Of a stretch of DNA of 64,000 bases, positions 51,608 through 60,768 are shown in pieces. Positions within the stretch are counted from its first letter, which is position 1, and each line of letters begins with the position of its first letter. The notes below the pieces were generated by a model. It ran no database searches. It had not been told where the DNA came from and was given only the letters and a program-made list of their open reading frames with translations. Location of the stretch: the NCBI RefSeq assembly GCF_000412675.1, contig NC_021505.1, positions 3,032,501-3,096,500 on the forward strand, written 5' to 3'. Source of the DNA: Pseudomonas putida NBRC 14164 (lineage in GTDB: Bacteria > Pseudomonadota > Gammaproteobacteria > Pseudomonadales > Pseudomonadaceae). Both the position numbers and the translations under genes were made by a program.

Positions 51608-53242
51608 TCACGAGGCCCGCCCGCCCTCAGCCTGCAGAACCGCCTGACGCAGCTCTGGTTTGACCACCTTGTTCGAGGCATTCACCGGCAATGATTCAAA
51701 GAAGTGAACCTGTCGCGGCACTTTGTAGTTGGCCATCCGCTCTCTGGCCCAGGCGATCAGAGACGGCTCATCCAGCTGCTGGCCTGCACGCAATACCACG
51801 CAGGCACACCCCACCTCCCCCATGCGCTCATCCGCAACCCCGATCACCGCTACCTGCGCGATGGCCGGATGCTCGATCAAACCAGCCTCTATCTCTGCCG
51901 GATAGCAATTGAAGCCACCGACAATGAACATATCCTTGAGGCGGTCAGTAATCTGCAGGTTGCCATGCACATCCAGATTGCCAATATCGCCCGTGTGTAG
52001 CCAACCCTCGGCATCAATGGCCTGCGCCGTCGCTTGCGGGTCATTGAAATAACCCCGCATCACATGAAAACCGCGCAGGCAGATTTCCCCCGACACGCCC
52101 GTGGCGACCGGTTGGTTATCTGCCGAACGAATGCACACCTCGGTGCCATCGATGGCCCGGCCACTGGTGCCGGCAACAATGTCGGCGGGGTCATCCGGGT
52201 TGCAGATGGTCGCCAGGCCGCCACACTCGGTCAGGCCATAGGCGGTGGTCACCACATCTACCCCCAGCTCGCGACGCATGCGCTCGATCAACACCGGCGG
52301 GATCGTCGAGGAACCGGTCACAGCGATGCGCAAGCTGGACAAATCAGTCTGGGCCAGGCGCGGGTGGGCCAGCATCGACAAGTACAGCGTGGGTGGCCCT
52401 GGCAGCACGCTGATGCGCTCCGCGGCGATACGCTGGAATACAGCTTCGGCATCGAACACCGCATGCGGCAGGATAGTCGCGCCAGCCAGCAGGCAGGTCA
52501 GCCATCCGGCCTTGTAGCCAAAGGCATGAAAAAACGGGTTGATGATCAGGTAACGATCACCCGGCTGCAGGCCAATGACCCGCACATATTCGTGGTACGC
52601 CCGCAGGTTCTGCCCATGGGCACTCATCACACCCTTGGGTTTGCCGGTGGTGCCGGAGGTAAACAGCAAGTCGGACAAGTCCCGCGGGCCAACCGCCACC
52701 GCACGCTGGCGGGCTTGCAGCTCACTGACAGACTCGCCCCTGGCGAGAAAACCGGCCCAATCCAGGTCGCTGGCCAACTGCGGCGGCTGTGTACCGAACA
52801 CCACCAGTTGTTCAAGGCTGGCCGGACGTAGCGGCGCCAGCATGGCCGGGTAGTCCAGCCCCAGAAATACCCCTTGCGTCAACAGCACCCGCGCCTGGCT
52901 GCGCGCCAGGATATCGGCCGCCTCGGCGCCTTTCATGCGGGTATTGATCGGCACCAGCACAGCCCCTGCGCAATGCACGCCCAAGGCGGCGACCACCCAG
53001 TCGCGGCAATTGGGTGCCCAGATCGCCACGCGGTCGCCCGCCTCGATCCCCAGAGCCATCAGGCTGCGGCAGACACCCAGCGCCAACCCCGGCAAATCCC
53101 GGTAATCAGTGACACTGCCGTCTTCCTCGATCGCTGCCCGACCGGCAAAGCGTTCGGCACTGGCGAACAACAAGGCAGGAATCGATAAAGGCAACAAGTT
53201 CCAGGCATGGACGCTGCCCGGTAATGCTGAACATGCAGTCAT
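51608..53242 (-). CDS. fadD3: FadD3-like HIP-CoA ligase (acyl-CoA synthetase)
   Basis: A 544-residue adenylate-forming ligase with LLFTSGTTGKPKGVMSAH, GLTECGGLATICNPDDPADIVAGTSG, HTGDIGNLDVHGNLQITDRLKDMFIVGGFNCYPAEIEAGLIEHP and the lysine of LPVNASNKVVKPELRQ. The GGFN-YPAEIE segment and chain length are like FadD3, which adds CoA to HIP, the ring C/D remnant released by HsaD. It is the last gene of the hsaA-kstD-kshB operon, 21 bp after kshB. A role on a side-chain acid cannot be ruled out, but two other ligases are better placed for that. Confidence 0.82.
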   Translation of the reverse strand: MTACSALPGSVHAWNLLPLSIPALLFASAERFAGRAAIEEDGSVTDYRDLPGLALGVCRSLMALGIEAGDRVAIWAPNCRDWVVAALGVHCAGAVLVPINTRMKGAEAADILARSQARVLLTQGVFLGLDYPAMLAPLRPASLEQLVVFGTQPPQLASDLDWAGFLARGESVSELQARQRAVAVGPRDLSDLLFTSGTTGKPKGVMSAHGQNLRAYHEYVRVIGLQPGDRYLIINPFFHAFGYKAGWLTCLLAGATILPHAVFDAEAVFQRIAAERISVLPGPPTLYLSMLAHPRLAQTDLSSLRIAVTGSSTIPPVLIERMRRELGVDVVTTAYGLTECGGLATICNPDDPADIVAGTSGRAIDGTEVCIRSADNQPVATGVSGEICLRGFHVMRGYFNDPQATAQAIDAEGWLHTGDIGNLDVHGNLQITDRLKDMFIVGGFNCYPAEIEAGLIEHPAIAQVAVIGVADERMGEVGCACVVLRAGQQLDEPSLIAWARERMANYKVPRQVHFFESLPVNASNKVVKPELRQAVLQAEGGRAS

Positions 53243-53263
53243 AGTGACAAACTCGCCATCGGG

Positions 53264-54292
53264 TTATTCGGGAAAGAGCACCCGCAGGTGCTCGCTGCGG
53301 GCCAGGGACTGGCAAGCCAGTGTCCAGCCCTGGTCCATCTCCTGCTGGTCAAGGGCATCGTTGCGCAACATCTGCACCTCACCCCGTTCAACCGTGCACA
53401 TGCAGGTGGCACAGGAGCCGACCAGACAAGAACTTGGCGGGTTCAGGCCGGCCCGGCGCATGGCGTTGAGCAGGGTTTCGCCTTCGGCGCAGGGCACCTC
53501 GAACTCTTCACCGTCCAGGCGCACCGAAAGCTGGCTGCTCGGGTGGCGGGTATCGACGGCAGCCGGTACTGCGACTTCGCCCTCTTCGGGCAGCGAGACA
53601 AACCGCTCGACATGGACCTGCGCACTCGGCATGCCTAACGCCTGCAAGGCAGCGACGGCAGCATCCATGAACGGTCCAGGACCGCAGATGAACGCCTCGG
53701 CACTGACGAACGGGCGCGCCAGCTCGGCCAACTGGCTCACCGACGCAATGCCCTGCACCGAGTCGAGCCAGTGGATCACTTGCAGGCGCTGTGGGTGCGC
53801 GCTGGCCAGGGCCTTGAGCGAGTCACGGAATATCACCGACGCTTCGTCCCGGTTGGCGTAGATCAGCAGAATGCGCCCAGTGCCCGCCAACAGCGCCGAG
53901 CGCAGGATGGACAGCACCGGGGTGATGCCACTGCCGCCGCCGAACAGCAGCAGATCGGTGTCCAGCTGGCGCGGCACAAACACCCCGGCCGGCGCCAGCA
54001 CCTGCAAGGTATCGCCCGCCTGCACGGCGTCACAGAGCCAGTTCGACGCGCGTCCGTCGCGCACCCGTTTGATCGTGACCCGCAATGGCTCATCGAGCAG
54101 TGGCGTGCTCGACAGAGAGTAACAGCGCGGCAACCACCCCCCCTGGTGAGGCACACGCAGGGTCAGAAACTGCCCAGGTCGATAGCGCAAGCGCTCGGCA
54201 AGCGCTTCTGGCAGCTCGAACTCCAGGGAGCGGCTGTCGGCGGTCTCTTCAATCACGCGGGTTACACGTACTGACAGGTAATCCAGGCTCAT
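53264..54292 (-). CDS. kshB: KshB-like ferredoxin reductase of 3-ketosteroid 9alpha-hydroxylase
   Basis: A 342-residue flavodoxin-reductase with an N-terminal FAD domain (RCYSLS, residues 56-61), an NAD domain (GGGSGITP 118-125; CGPGPFM 203-209) and a C-terminal plant-type [2Fe-2S] ferredoxin. The ferredoxin cysteines are C289, C294, C297 and C327. This FAD-NAD-ferredoxin order is that of KshB/HmpA-type reductases. It would pass electrons from NADH to KshA (4038). The ATG overlaps the upstream stop by 4 nt (54289-54292). No other reductase of this type is seen in the window. Confidence 0.9.
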   Translation of the reverse strand: MSLDYLSVRVTRVIEETADSRSLEFELPEALAERLRYRPGQFLTLRVPHQGGWLPRCYSLSSTPLLDEPLRVTIKRVRDGRASNWLCDAVQAGDTLQVLAPAGVFVPRQLDTDLLLFGGGSGITPVLSILRSALLAGTGRILLIYANRDEASVIFRDSLKALASAHPQRLQVIHWLDSVQGIASVSQLAELARPFVSAEAFICGPGPFMDAAVAALQALGMPSAQVHVERFVSLPEEGEVAVPAAVDTRHPSSQLSVRLDGEEFEVPCAEGETLLNAMRRAGLNPPSSCLVGSCATCMCTVERGEVQMLRNDALDQQEMDQGWTLACQSLARSEHLRVLFPE

Positions 54293-55983
54293 ATCAATTG
54301 CTCGCTGGGTTCGATTTCGACGTCAGCCGTGGCCGCGGTCAACGACCTCCCGGCACGTCGCCCGGAAAACACACAATCGGCCAGCGACAGGCCGCTGACG
54401 TACAAGTGGCAAGGAATGCCGATGGCGGTACGGCCGGCGGCGTACAAACCGGGTATCGGCAGGCCTTGAGGGCCCAGCACCGCGCCGCTGTCTTCATTGA
54501 CCTTGAGGCCGCCGAGGGTCAACGCCCCGAGGGGGAACAGCGGGTTGCTGACAGAAATGTCACAGGCATAGTAAGGGCCCTGATCGAGTACCTGACGGCT
54601 GCTTTGCGACTTGCCGAAGGCATCCTCGGCGTCCCCCCGGGCGGCTGCGTTGTAGGCGTGCAATGCGCTGCGCAATACATCAGCACGCATGCCCGTGGCC
54701 TTGGCCAACTGCTCGATGCTCTGGCCCTTGCGCACACCGCGCAGCATCAGCAGCAATGCCGGCAAGCTCTGGAACCACCAGTAACCGTCGAACAGCGCTT
54801 GCTTGATCGATTGCTTTCGCAGGCGTGCGTCCAGCACCAGCCAGGCCTTGCCGCCCTGCTCTTCACACAGGGGCTGGCCCAGGGTGGCGCCGTATACTTC
54901 TTCGTTGACGAAGCGCTGCCCGAGGGTGTTGACCACAATGCCCTTGGGCCAGCACAACGGTGGGTTGATAAACCGCCAGGCCGACACCCGATGCAATCGG
55001 TCGCTGACCCCACCGACACTCACGCCCAGGCGTACGCCACTGCCATCGCAGCCAGTCGCGCCGACTTTGAAGTTGCGGCGAAACTTGGGGGCATGCTCGC
55101 TGACCATCTCACGGTTGAAGATGAAGCCACCGGTGCTCAGCACTACACCACGCCGGGCGCGCACCAGCCGCGGCCGGGCAAAGTCGAGTTCCAGCTGGCG
55201 CACGCGTTTGCGCAAGGTATCGCAGTAGCGTGGGGCAAAGTTCTGCAGCCGTTCGGCACGCGCAGCCAACTTGGCATGTAACCGCGCCTGGGCACTTCCG
55301 GCCGGCAGGCACCACAGTTCCACGCCGACAACCCTGCCCGTGTGATCGCTCACCAGACGCCGCGCAGCGGATTGAACTTGCGGCCGCACACCGTTGCGCA
55401 GGCAAGCAGCCTTCAGGTGCGCGTACAGCACCGCACCACATTGGCCCTTGCCTACCGTGCGATGGCCACGCGGGGCAGGCGGCAACTCGCTACGGTGCGA
55501 CGGCACCAGCTCATTGCCGGAGTAATACAGAAACTGGCCATCGGCTGGATACGAGGTTTTGCCGCCGGGCGGCATACTGTGGGCATAAGGCACGCCATGG
55601 CCCTCGAGCCAGGCCAGGTTGGTGGCACTGTCCTGGCAAAAACGCCGCAACGTAGTATCGGCGACGACACCCTGGGTTTCGTGCTTGAGATAGGCGAACA
55701 TCGCCTCGGGCGTGTCGCTAAAGCCTGCGGCCTGCTGCTGGCGGGTGCCACCGCCGGCATACACTACGCCACCGCTCTTGGCGCTGGCGCCGCCGCCGGT
55801 GAAACGGTCGGCGACCAGCACGTCAGCGCCCTGGGCGCGTGCCTCAAGGGCAGCGCAGGCGCCGGCTGCCCCCCAGCCGATCACCAGCACATCACAGTGG
55901 TCATCCCAGAGCATGGCGTCGGCATCAGCCACCTGCAACGCCGGCTGGATATCGGTACATGTCGATTTGACAGCGGCTGGCAT
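54289..55983 (-). CDS. FAD-dependent 3-ketosteroid dehydrogenase, Delta4-(5alpha) type
   Basis: A 564-residue flavoprotein of the fumarate reductase/KSTD superfamily. It has VLVIGWGAAGACAALEARAQGADVLVADRF (FAD) and SAKSGGVVYAGGGT, a late GLKVNEDSGAVLG and GLYAAGRTAIGIPCHLYVSGLSLADCVFSGRRAG. The GWGAAGA-type N-terminus and the GG-G-T segment look more like 3-ketosteroid Delta4-(5alpha)-dehydrogenase of Rhodococcus than like Delta1-KstD. It would insert the C4-C5 double bond into saturated 3-ketosteroids. It is 9 bp from kstD, the Delta1 enzyme. For bile acids, a 5beta-configured substrate would be expected, so its stereospecificity may differ. Confidence 0.83.
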   Translation of the reverse strand: MPAAVKSTCTDIQPALQVADADAMLWDDHCDVLVIGWGAAGACAALEARAQGADVLVADRFTGGGASAKSGGVVYAGGGTRQQQAAGFSDTPEAMFAYLKHETQGVVADTTLRRFCQDSATNLAWLEGHGVPYAHSMPPGGKTSYPADGQFLYYSGNELVPSHRSELPPAPRGHRTVGKGQCGAVLYAHLKAACLRNGVRPQVQSAARRLVSDHTGRVVGVELWCLPAGSAQARLHAKLAARAERLQNFAPRYCDTLRKRVRQLELDFARPRLVRARRGVVLSTGGFIFNREMVSEHAPKFRRNFKVGATGCDGSGVRLGVSVGGVSDRLHRVSAWRFINPPLCWPKGIVVNTLGQRFVNEEVYGATLGQPLCEEQGGKAWLVLDARLRKQSIKQALFDGYWWFQSLPALLLMLRGVRKGQSIEQLAKATGMRADVLRSALHAYNAAARGDAEDAFGKSQSSRQVLDQGPYYACDISVSNPLFPLGALTLGGLKVNEDSGAVLGPQGLPIPGLYAAGRTAIGIPCHLYVSGLSLADCVFSGRRAGRSLTAATADVEIEPSEQLI

Positions 55984-55992
55984 GGCAACTCC

Positions 55993-57702
55993 TCAACGAT
56001 TGGCAGCAATGTGATGGGCTGCGATATAGCCGAACGTCATGGCCGGCCCCAGGGTGCCCCCCGCACCGGGATAGCTGGTGCCCATGACCGACGCCGAGCA
56101 GTTGCCAATGGCATACAGGCCAGGAATGACCTCGCCGTCCTGGCTCACAACCTGGGCGTGTTCGTTGGTCAATAGCCCACCTTTGGTGCCGATATCGCCG
56201 GCGTCCAGGCGCATCGCGTAGTACGGCCCCTTGCTCAGGGGCGCCAGGCACGGGTTGGGTTTGACGTTGCTGTCGCCGTAGTACCGGTCGAAAACGTTGC
56301 CGCCACGGCCGAAGTCGGCATCGACGCCGCTGCGGGCGTAGGCGTTCATCTTCTGCACGGTCTGCTCGAGCCCTGCGCGGTCGACGCCAATCTGCGCCGC
56401 CAGCGCCGCCAGGCTGTCAGCCTTGAAATACAAGGTATTGAGCCATTCCTTGCGCAGTCGGCTGTCGGGCATGACCTGGGCCGGCATCAACGGCCCCATG
56501 GCGTAGTTGAAGCGAAAATGGCCATCGAAGATCACCCAGGATGGGATCGACTTGCCGCCGGTGTGCTGGTTATCGCGGTACATGGCGTCGACAAATTCCA
56601 GGTACGGCGCAGCCTCATTGACAAAGCGCCGGCCCAGGCTGTTGACCACGATGGCACCAGGGAACGCCCGCTCGGCAAATACCCCACGGGGTTTGTCTTC
56701 GCCGGGCACGGTAATGGTCGGCGCCCACCAGGCCCAATCCATCAGGGCGGTCGCCGCACCCAGTTCGATACCGGCTTGCAACGCAGCACCGGTGTTATTG
56801 CCCGGTGGCGTGGCGCTCCAGTCACGCAGGGTCGGCTGCGGTAGATAGCGCTCGCGCAACACCTGGTTCTGTTCAAACCCCCCGGAGCCGAAGATCACCG
56901 CATGGCGGGCATGCAGCTGCAGCGTCTGCCCGTCACGACAAACCTGCATGCCAATGACCCGGCCGTTTTCGGTGATCAGGTTCTGGAAGTCGGTGTTCAA
57001 CCACAGTGGAATGTTGCGGTCCATCAGCGAACGGCGCAACGAGGCGACCAGCGCACTGCCCAAGGCGGCGCGGCGGTCGCGCCGGCTTTTGCGGCGCCAT
57101 TTGAAGTCGAGCTTGTAGCGCAGCATCAGGCCGAGAATTAGCAGGCGCCAGCCAAAGGAGCGCGACATGGCCTTGTGCGCATGCCGTGCGGTCCAGGCGA
57201 TGCGCCCCATCAGCAGTGTCGAGGGTGACGGTGTGCGCAGGTTGGCCAGTTCATCACCGAGCAGGCTGGTATCGAACAGTTCCGGGTCGAGGGTGCGCCC
57301 ACCGGCCAGCGAGCCTGGCAGTTGCGGATAGTAGTCCGGGTACTTCGCCGCCACGGCGTAGCGCACATGGCTGTTGTCCACCAGGGCCCGGATCATCTGC
57401 GGCGCGTGCTTGACGTAGGCACGCAAGCGCTTGTCATCGCCATGCTCACCAGTGGCAGCTTTGAGGTACTGCAGGGCCAGCTCCACACTGTCGCCACCGC
57501 CTTTGGCGGCAAAGTAGTGGTTATTGGGAATCCAGATGCCGCCGCCGGAGATCGCCGACGTACCGCCGAACTTGTCGCTTTTCTCGACAACCAGTACCGA
57601 TAGACCCTGCTCGGCAGCAAACAGCGCCGAGGTCATCGCACCGGCGCCGGAGCCGACGACGATCACGTCGTAGTGTGAAACAGGCTGAGCTTTAGCTGTC
57701 AT
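55993..57702 (-). CDS. kstD: 3-Ketosteroid Delta1-dehydrogenase (KstD)
   Basis: A 569-residue FAD protein with VIVVGSGAGAMTSALFAAEQGLSVLVVEKSDKFGGTSAISGGGIWIPNNHY, the classic Delta1-KSTD N-terminus. It has GSGGFEQN and the C-terminal GLLTNEHAQVVSQDGEVIPGLYAIGNCSASVMGTSYPGAGGTLGPAMTFGYIAAHHI. It desaturates C1-C2 of ring A, needed with KshAB to aromatise and open rings A/B. ATG 57702 has AAGG upstream; the open frame to 57789 is a shadow. It follows hsaA after a 90-bp gap holding a 10-bp-stem hairpin. Confidence 0.93.
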   Translation of the reverse strand: MTAKAQPVSHYDVIVVGSGAGAMTSALFAAEQGLSVLVVEKSDKFGGTSAISGGGIWIPNNHYFAAKGGGDSVELALQYLKAATGEHGDDKRLRAYVKHAPQMIRALVDNSHVRYAVAAKYPDYYPQLPGSLAGGRTLDPELFDTSLLGDELANLRTPSPSTLLMGRIAWTARHAHKAMSRSFGWRLLILGLMLRYKLDFKWRRKSRRDRRAALGSALVASLRRSLMDRNIPLWLNTDFQNLITENGRVIGMQVCRDGQTLQLHARHAVIFGSGGFEQNQVLRERYLPQPTLRDWSATPPGNNTGAALQAGIELGAATALMDWAWWAPTITVPGEDKPRGVFAERAFPGAIVVNSLGRRFVNEAAPYLEFVDAMYRDNQHTGGKSIPSWVIFDGHFRFNYAMGPLMPAQVMPDSRLRKEWLNTLYFKADSLAALAAQIGVDRAGLEQTVQKMNAYARSGVDADFGRGGNVFDRYYGDSNVKPNPCLAPLSKGPYYAMRLDAGDIGTKGGLLTNEHAQVVSQDGEVIPGLYAIGNCSASVMGTSYPGAGGTLGPAMTFGYIAAHHIAANR

Positions 57703-57762
57703 TGTTGTTGTGCCTTGGCTGTGATCGGAAATATCCCGGCGTGCCGGCCAGGGGTGCGCATA

Positions 57763-57786
57763 CCCGGGCCTGCAGCCAGGCCCGGG
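57763..57786 (-). other. Intercistronic GC hairpin between hsaA and kstD
   Basis: CCCGGGCCTG and CAGGCCCGGG pair perfectly over the loop CAGC, 6 nt after the hsaA stop. No U-run follows on the coding strand, so it may stabilise or attenuate the transcript rather than end it. Confidence 0.55.
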
Positions 57787-57792
57787 CACGGC

Positions 57793-58980
57793 TCATACGT
57801 AAGGATCAGGGTTGGGCAGGCCCAGTTGCACGGCGCCAAGGCTGCGGCTGAAGGCCATGTAGTTGTTGGCGATATGACCACGTGCCTGGTGCAGGTCGCG
57901 GAACAGGCGCGCCACAGGGTTGGTGTTGTACAGCCCGGAAGCGGCCATACAGCGCAGCAGTTCGTTGACCTTCTCGGCGCAGATATTGGTCACATAGGAG
58001 GATTGGTAGCGGTACAGCAGGCGGGTTTCCACGTCCGGGTACTCACCCGCTTCAGCCAGCGCCATCAGGTGCGCGTAGTTGCGCTCCAGCACCAGCCTCA
58101 GGCTGTCGACGATGATCGTCGCCTCGGCAACGGTGGTTTGCGCCACCGGGTCATCGGCGGTTTTCATGCCGTGCTTGCCGATGTGCGCAGCGGCATTGGC
58201 ACGAAATTCGTTGATCGCCCCCTGCAAGGCACCGATGGCCGATGAGGACACAGCGCGCGTGAACACCTGGGCGAAAGGAATGGCATAAATCGGATTGGTG
58301 TTCACCAGGCGTCCTGGCGTCGCCTCCAGCGTGCAGTTATTGGTGCGTTGCACGCGGTGTGCCGGCACGAAGGCATCTTCGACCACAATGTCGTGGCTGC
58401 CGGTGCCGCGCAGGCCCAGCACGTCCCAGTTGTGCTCGATACGGTAGTCGCTGCGCGGGATCAGGAAGGTGCCGTGCTCTGCTGCACGGTCGCTATCGGC
58501 GGGCAGCACACCACCAAGGAAACACCATTGGCAGTGTTCGCTGCCGCTGGAAAAGCCCCAGCGACCACTGATGCGATAACCGCCTTCAACCACGGTTACC
58601 TTGGCCACGGGCATGTAGGTGGACGAGATCAGGGTCGTATGATCCTGGCTCCATACATCGCGCTGGGCCTCGATCGGGTAACGCGCCAGCTGCCAGGGGT
58701 GTACGCCCATCACGCCATAAATCCATGCTGTGGACATGCAGCCCTCGGCGAGGATCATCTGGATTTCGAAAAACGTCCGCGGATCGACCTCGTAGCCGCC
58801 AAACGCACGTGGTTGCAAGGCCCGCAACAAGCCGGCCTGTTGCAATTCGAAGATGGTTTCGTCAGGTACCCGGAACTCGCGGTCAGCGCGCGCGGTGCGG
58901 CTTTTGAGCGCCGGCACCAGGCGCCGGGCGTGTTCAAGCAGTTCGATTTCTTCCGGCGTTCTTACTCGCATGCTGTCCAT
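57793..58980 (-). CDS. hsaA: HsaA/TesA2-like flavin-dependent 3-HSA hydroxylase, oxygenase component
   Basis: A 395-residue protein with the acyl-CoA-dehydrogenase fold of two-component flavin monooxygenases. It has STAWIYGVMGVHPWQLARYP, RISGRWGFSSGSEHCQWCFLGG, NWDVLGLRGTGSHDIVVEDAFVPAHRV and a C-terminal ARLFRDLHQARGHIANN. It hydroxylates 3-HSA to the catechol 3,4-DHSA with FMNH2 from HsaB. ATG 58980 has GGGAG. It leads the hsaA-kstD-dehydrogenase-kshB-fadD3 operon, with site K 74 nt upstream. Its reductase gene is at 62423 on the other strand. Confidence 0.93.
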   Translation of the reverse strand: MDSMRVRTPEEIELLEHARRLVPALKSRTARADREFRVPDETIFELQQAGLLRALQPRAFGGYEVDPRTFFEIQMILAEGCMSTAWIYGVMGVHPWQLARYPIEAQRDVWSQDHTTLISSTYMPVAKVTVVEGGYRISGRWGFSSGSEHCQWCFLGGVLPADSDRAAEHGTFLIPRSDYRIEHNWDVLGLRGTGSHDIVVEDAFVPAHRVQRTNNCTLEATPGRLVNTNPIYAIPFAQVFTRAVSSSAIGALQGAINEFRANAAAHIGKHGMKTADDPVAQTTVAEATIIVDSLRLVLERNYAHLMALAEAGEYPDVETRLLYRYQSSYVTNICAEKVNELLRCMAASGLYNTNPVARLFRDLHQARGHIANNYMAFSRSLGAVQLGLPNPDPYV

Positions 58981-59053
58981 CCGTTCGTTCTCCCAATCTC
59001 GTTGCGCGGTTGCGCGAGTCTTGGTTGATGATCGAATGCAGCAGGCGAATATT

Positions 59054-59071
59054 CATCGTCAAAGCGGACTA
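59054..59071 (-). promoter_or_regulatory. Steroid-regulon dyad (site K), hsaA promoter
   Basis: Gene-direction TAGTCC-GCTT-TGACGATG, one mismatch. GATCAT (59028-59033) is 20 nt downstream, 47 nt before the ATG at 58980. Confidence 0.74.
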
Positions 59072-59112
59072 GGGAAACACAGCACGGCGCCGTCCCTGGC
59101 GCCTTTTCAGGT

Positions 59113-60708
59113 TCAGATCGCGGCGCGCCTGGCGGCCCACGGGCGGTCCTGCTCCAGCTGCGAGGCCAGGCGCAATAGCACGTCTTCCCCGCCCAGGCGA
59201 GCGGTGAACATCATGCCTACTGGCAGGCCGTTGTCACTCATGCCCAACGGCAAGGAAATTGCCGGCTGGCCGCTGACGTTGGCCAGCACGGTGAATGCGG
59301 CACTGCCCATGGCCTTGCGGGCGTAACTTTCGTAAGGCTGGTTGAGCGAGAGCTCGCCCAAGGCCGGTGTCAGGCTGGCGGTCACCGGTGAGAGGATCAC
59401 ATCAAAGCGCTCGAACTGCTGTTCCATGGCCATGCTGATGTCTTCAAACGCATGCCGGGCACGGACTACGCCCTCACCTGTGGCCTTCGCTGCGCGCTCC
59501 AGCACACCAAAGGTGATGCTTTCTAGGTCCTGCGGCCCTAACGCGCGGCCCAGGGCTTTCTCCCGGTCGTTAACCGTGACCAGCAACGAGTTGCCGATAG
59601 CCACGCCGTGGGCGCCGAACAGCTGCTGGGCCTGAATTGGCAAGCGCAGTTCTTCCACCTCGTGGCCAAGGCCCAGCAATTGCTTGATGGTGTCCTCCAG
59701 AACCTTGGCAATCGCCGGGTCCAGCGGTGCCCCTGTCAGCGATTCGCGCACCAGTGCAACCCGTAAACGGCCCGGGTCACGGCCCAGCTCCTCAACGTAG
59801 GGACGCACCAGCGGTGAGCTCCAGTACGGGCTCCCTGGTTCGTGACCCTGACCGGCATCAAGAAACAACGCGGTATCGCGCACGCTGTGCGAGACCATGT
59901 TGGCGACACTGGCGCCAAACGAGCCTTCCAGGCGTGCCGGCCCGCTGGGCGTGCGGTAGCGTGTCGGTTTGAGGCCGACCAGCCCACAGTAAGACGCCGG
60001 GATCCGGATCGAGCCGCCACCGTCGGTGGCATGGGCGACCGGGACGATACCGGCGGCCACCGCCGCAGCGGAACCACCGGACGAACCACCCGAGCTCAAC
60101 GCCAGATTCCAGGGGTTGCGGGTCTGCCCCCATGCCAACGACTCGGTGGTGGTGGTCAGGCCGAACTCCGGGCTGGTGGCTTTACCGAAAGGCACTGCCC
60201 CGGCGGCTTCATAACGGCGGATCAAGGTGCTGGTAATGCTCGACGGTGGCGCGTCCTTGAACAGCCGGCTGCCGTTGCTGGTGGTCGTGCCCTGCAAGTA
60301 GGTGTTGAGGTCCTTGAGCAGGATCGGCACGCCCGCCAGCGAGCCCTGGGCCAGGGTCCCGGCCTTCTGCCTGGCCGCCAGCAACGCGCGGGCATAATCG
60401 TCATGGCGCATGTTGACTGCATTGATCTTCGGGTTCACCAGGTCACAACGGGCGAATGCTGCGCCGAGCAAGTCTTCGGCACTGAAGTGGCCGGCCTGCA
60501 AGCCCTTGGCCATGGCCCAGGCATCCAGGCCCAGGTAATCGCTGGCCGACAAGCCGCCTGCGGCCCGGGCATCGGCAAAGCGCCCCAGTAGCCCGACGCC
60601 CAGCGCCACCGCGCCGGCCTTGAGCACCTGCCGGCGCGGCCATCCGTCAGCGGCGTCGGCACCCGCTGGGGCAAGCGTGTCGGCCAGTGGCAATGCGTTT
60701 TTTTCCAT
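59113..60708 (-). CDS. Tat-exported amidase-signature hydrolase, candidate bile salt amidase
   Basis: A 531-residue amidase-signature protein with the Lys-cisSer-Ser triad K132 (ILLKDL), S209 (SSGGSSGGSAA) and S233 (DGGGSIRIPAS). Its N-terminus has a twin-arginine motif (WPRRQVLK, residues 23-30), a hydrophobic stretch AGAVALGVGLLGRFADARAAGG and an Ala-x-Ala-type cleavage site, so it is probably exported by the Tat route. It lies 60 bp after the aldehyde dehydrogenase gene and shares its promoter. An obvious role in a bile acid island is hydrolysis of glycine- or taurine-conjugated bile salts in the periplasm. The family acts on many amides, so this is inference. Confidence 0.85.
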   Translation of the reverse strand: MEKNALPLADTLAPAGADAADGWPRRQVLKAGAVALGVGLLGRFADARAAGGLSASDYLGLDAWAMAKGLQAGHFSAEDLLGAAFARCDLVNPKINAVNMRHDDYARALLAARQKAGTLAQGSLAGVPILLKDLNTYLQGTTTSNGSRLFKDAPPSSITSTLIRRYEAAGAVPFGKATSPEFGLTTTTESLAWGQTRNPWNLALSSGGSSGGSAAAVAAGIVPVAHATDGGGSIRIPASYCGLVGLKPTRYRTPSGPARLEGSFGASVANMVSHSVRDTALFLDAGQGHEPGSPYWSSPLVRPYVEELGRDPGRLRVALVRESLTGAPLDPAIAKVLEDTIKQLLGLGHEVEELRLPIQAQQLFGAHGVAIGNSLLVTVNDREKALGRALGPQDLESITFGVLERAAKATGEGVVRARHAFEDISMAMEQQFERFDVILSPVTASLTPALGELSLNQPYESYARKAMGSAAFTVLANVSGQPAISLPLGMSDNGLPVGMMFTARLGGEDVLLRLASQLEQDRPWAARRAAI

Positions 60709-60768
60709 GTGCAGAATTCCGTTTTTTATTGTGTCTGTTCGATTCGCTCAGCGCGCCGGTTTCCCCGA

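Noticed and set aside
59086..59107. GGCGCC-N6-GGCGCC followed by TTTT on the + strand, considered as a terminator
   Set aside because: No + strand gene ends there, and on the - strand, where the amidase gene ends, no U-run follows. The stem is only 6 bp.
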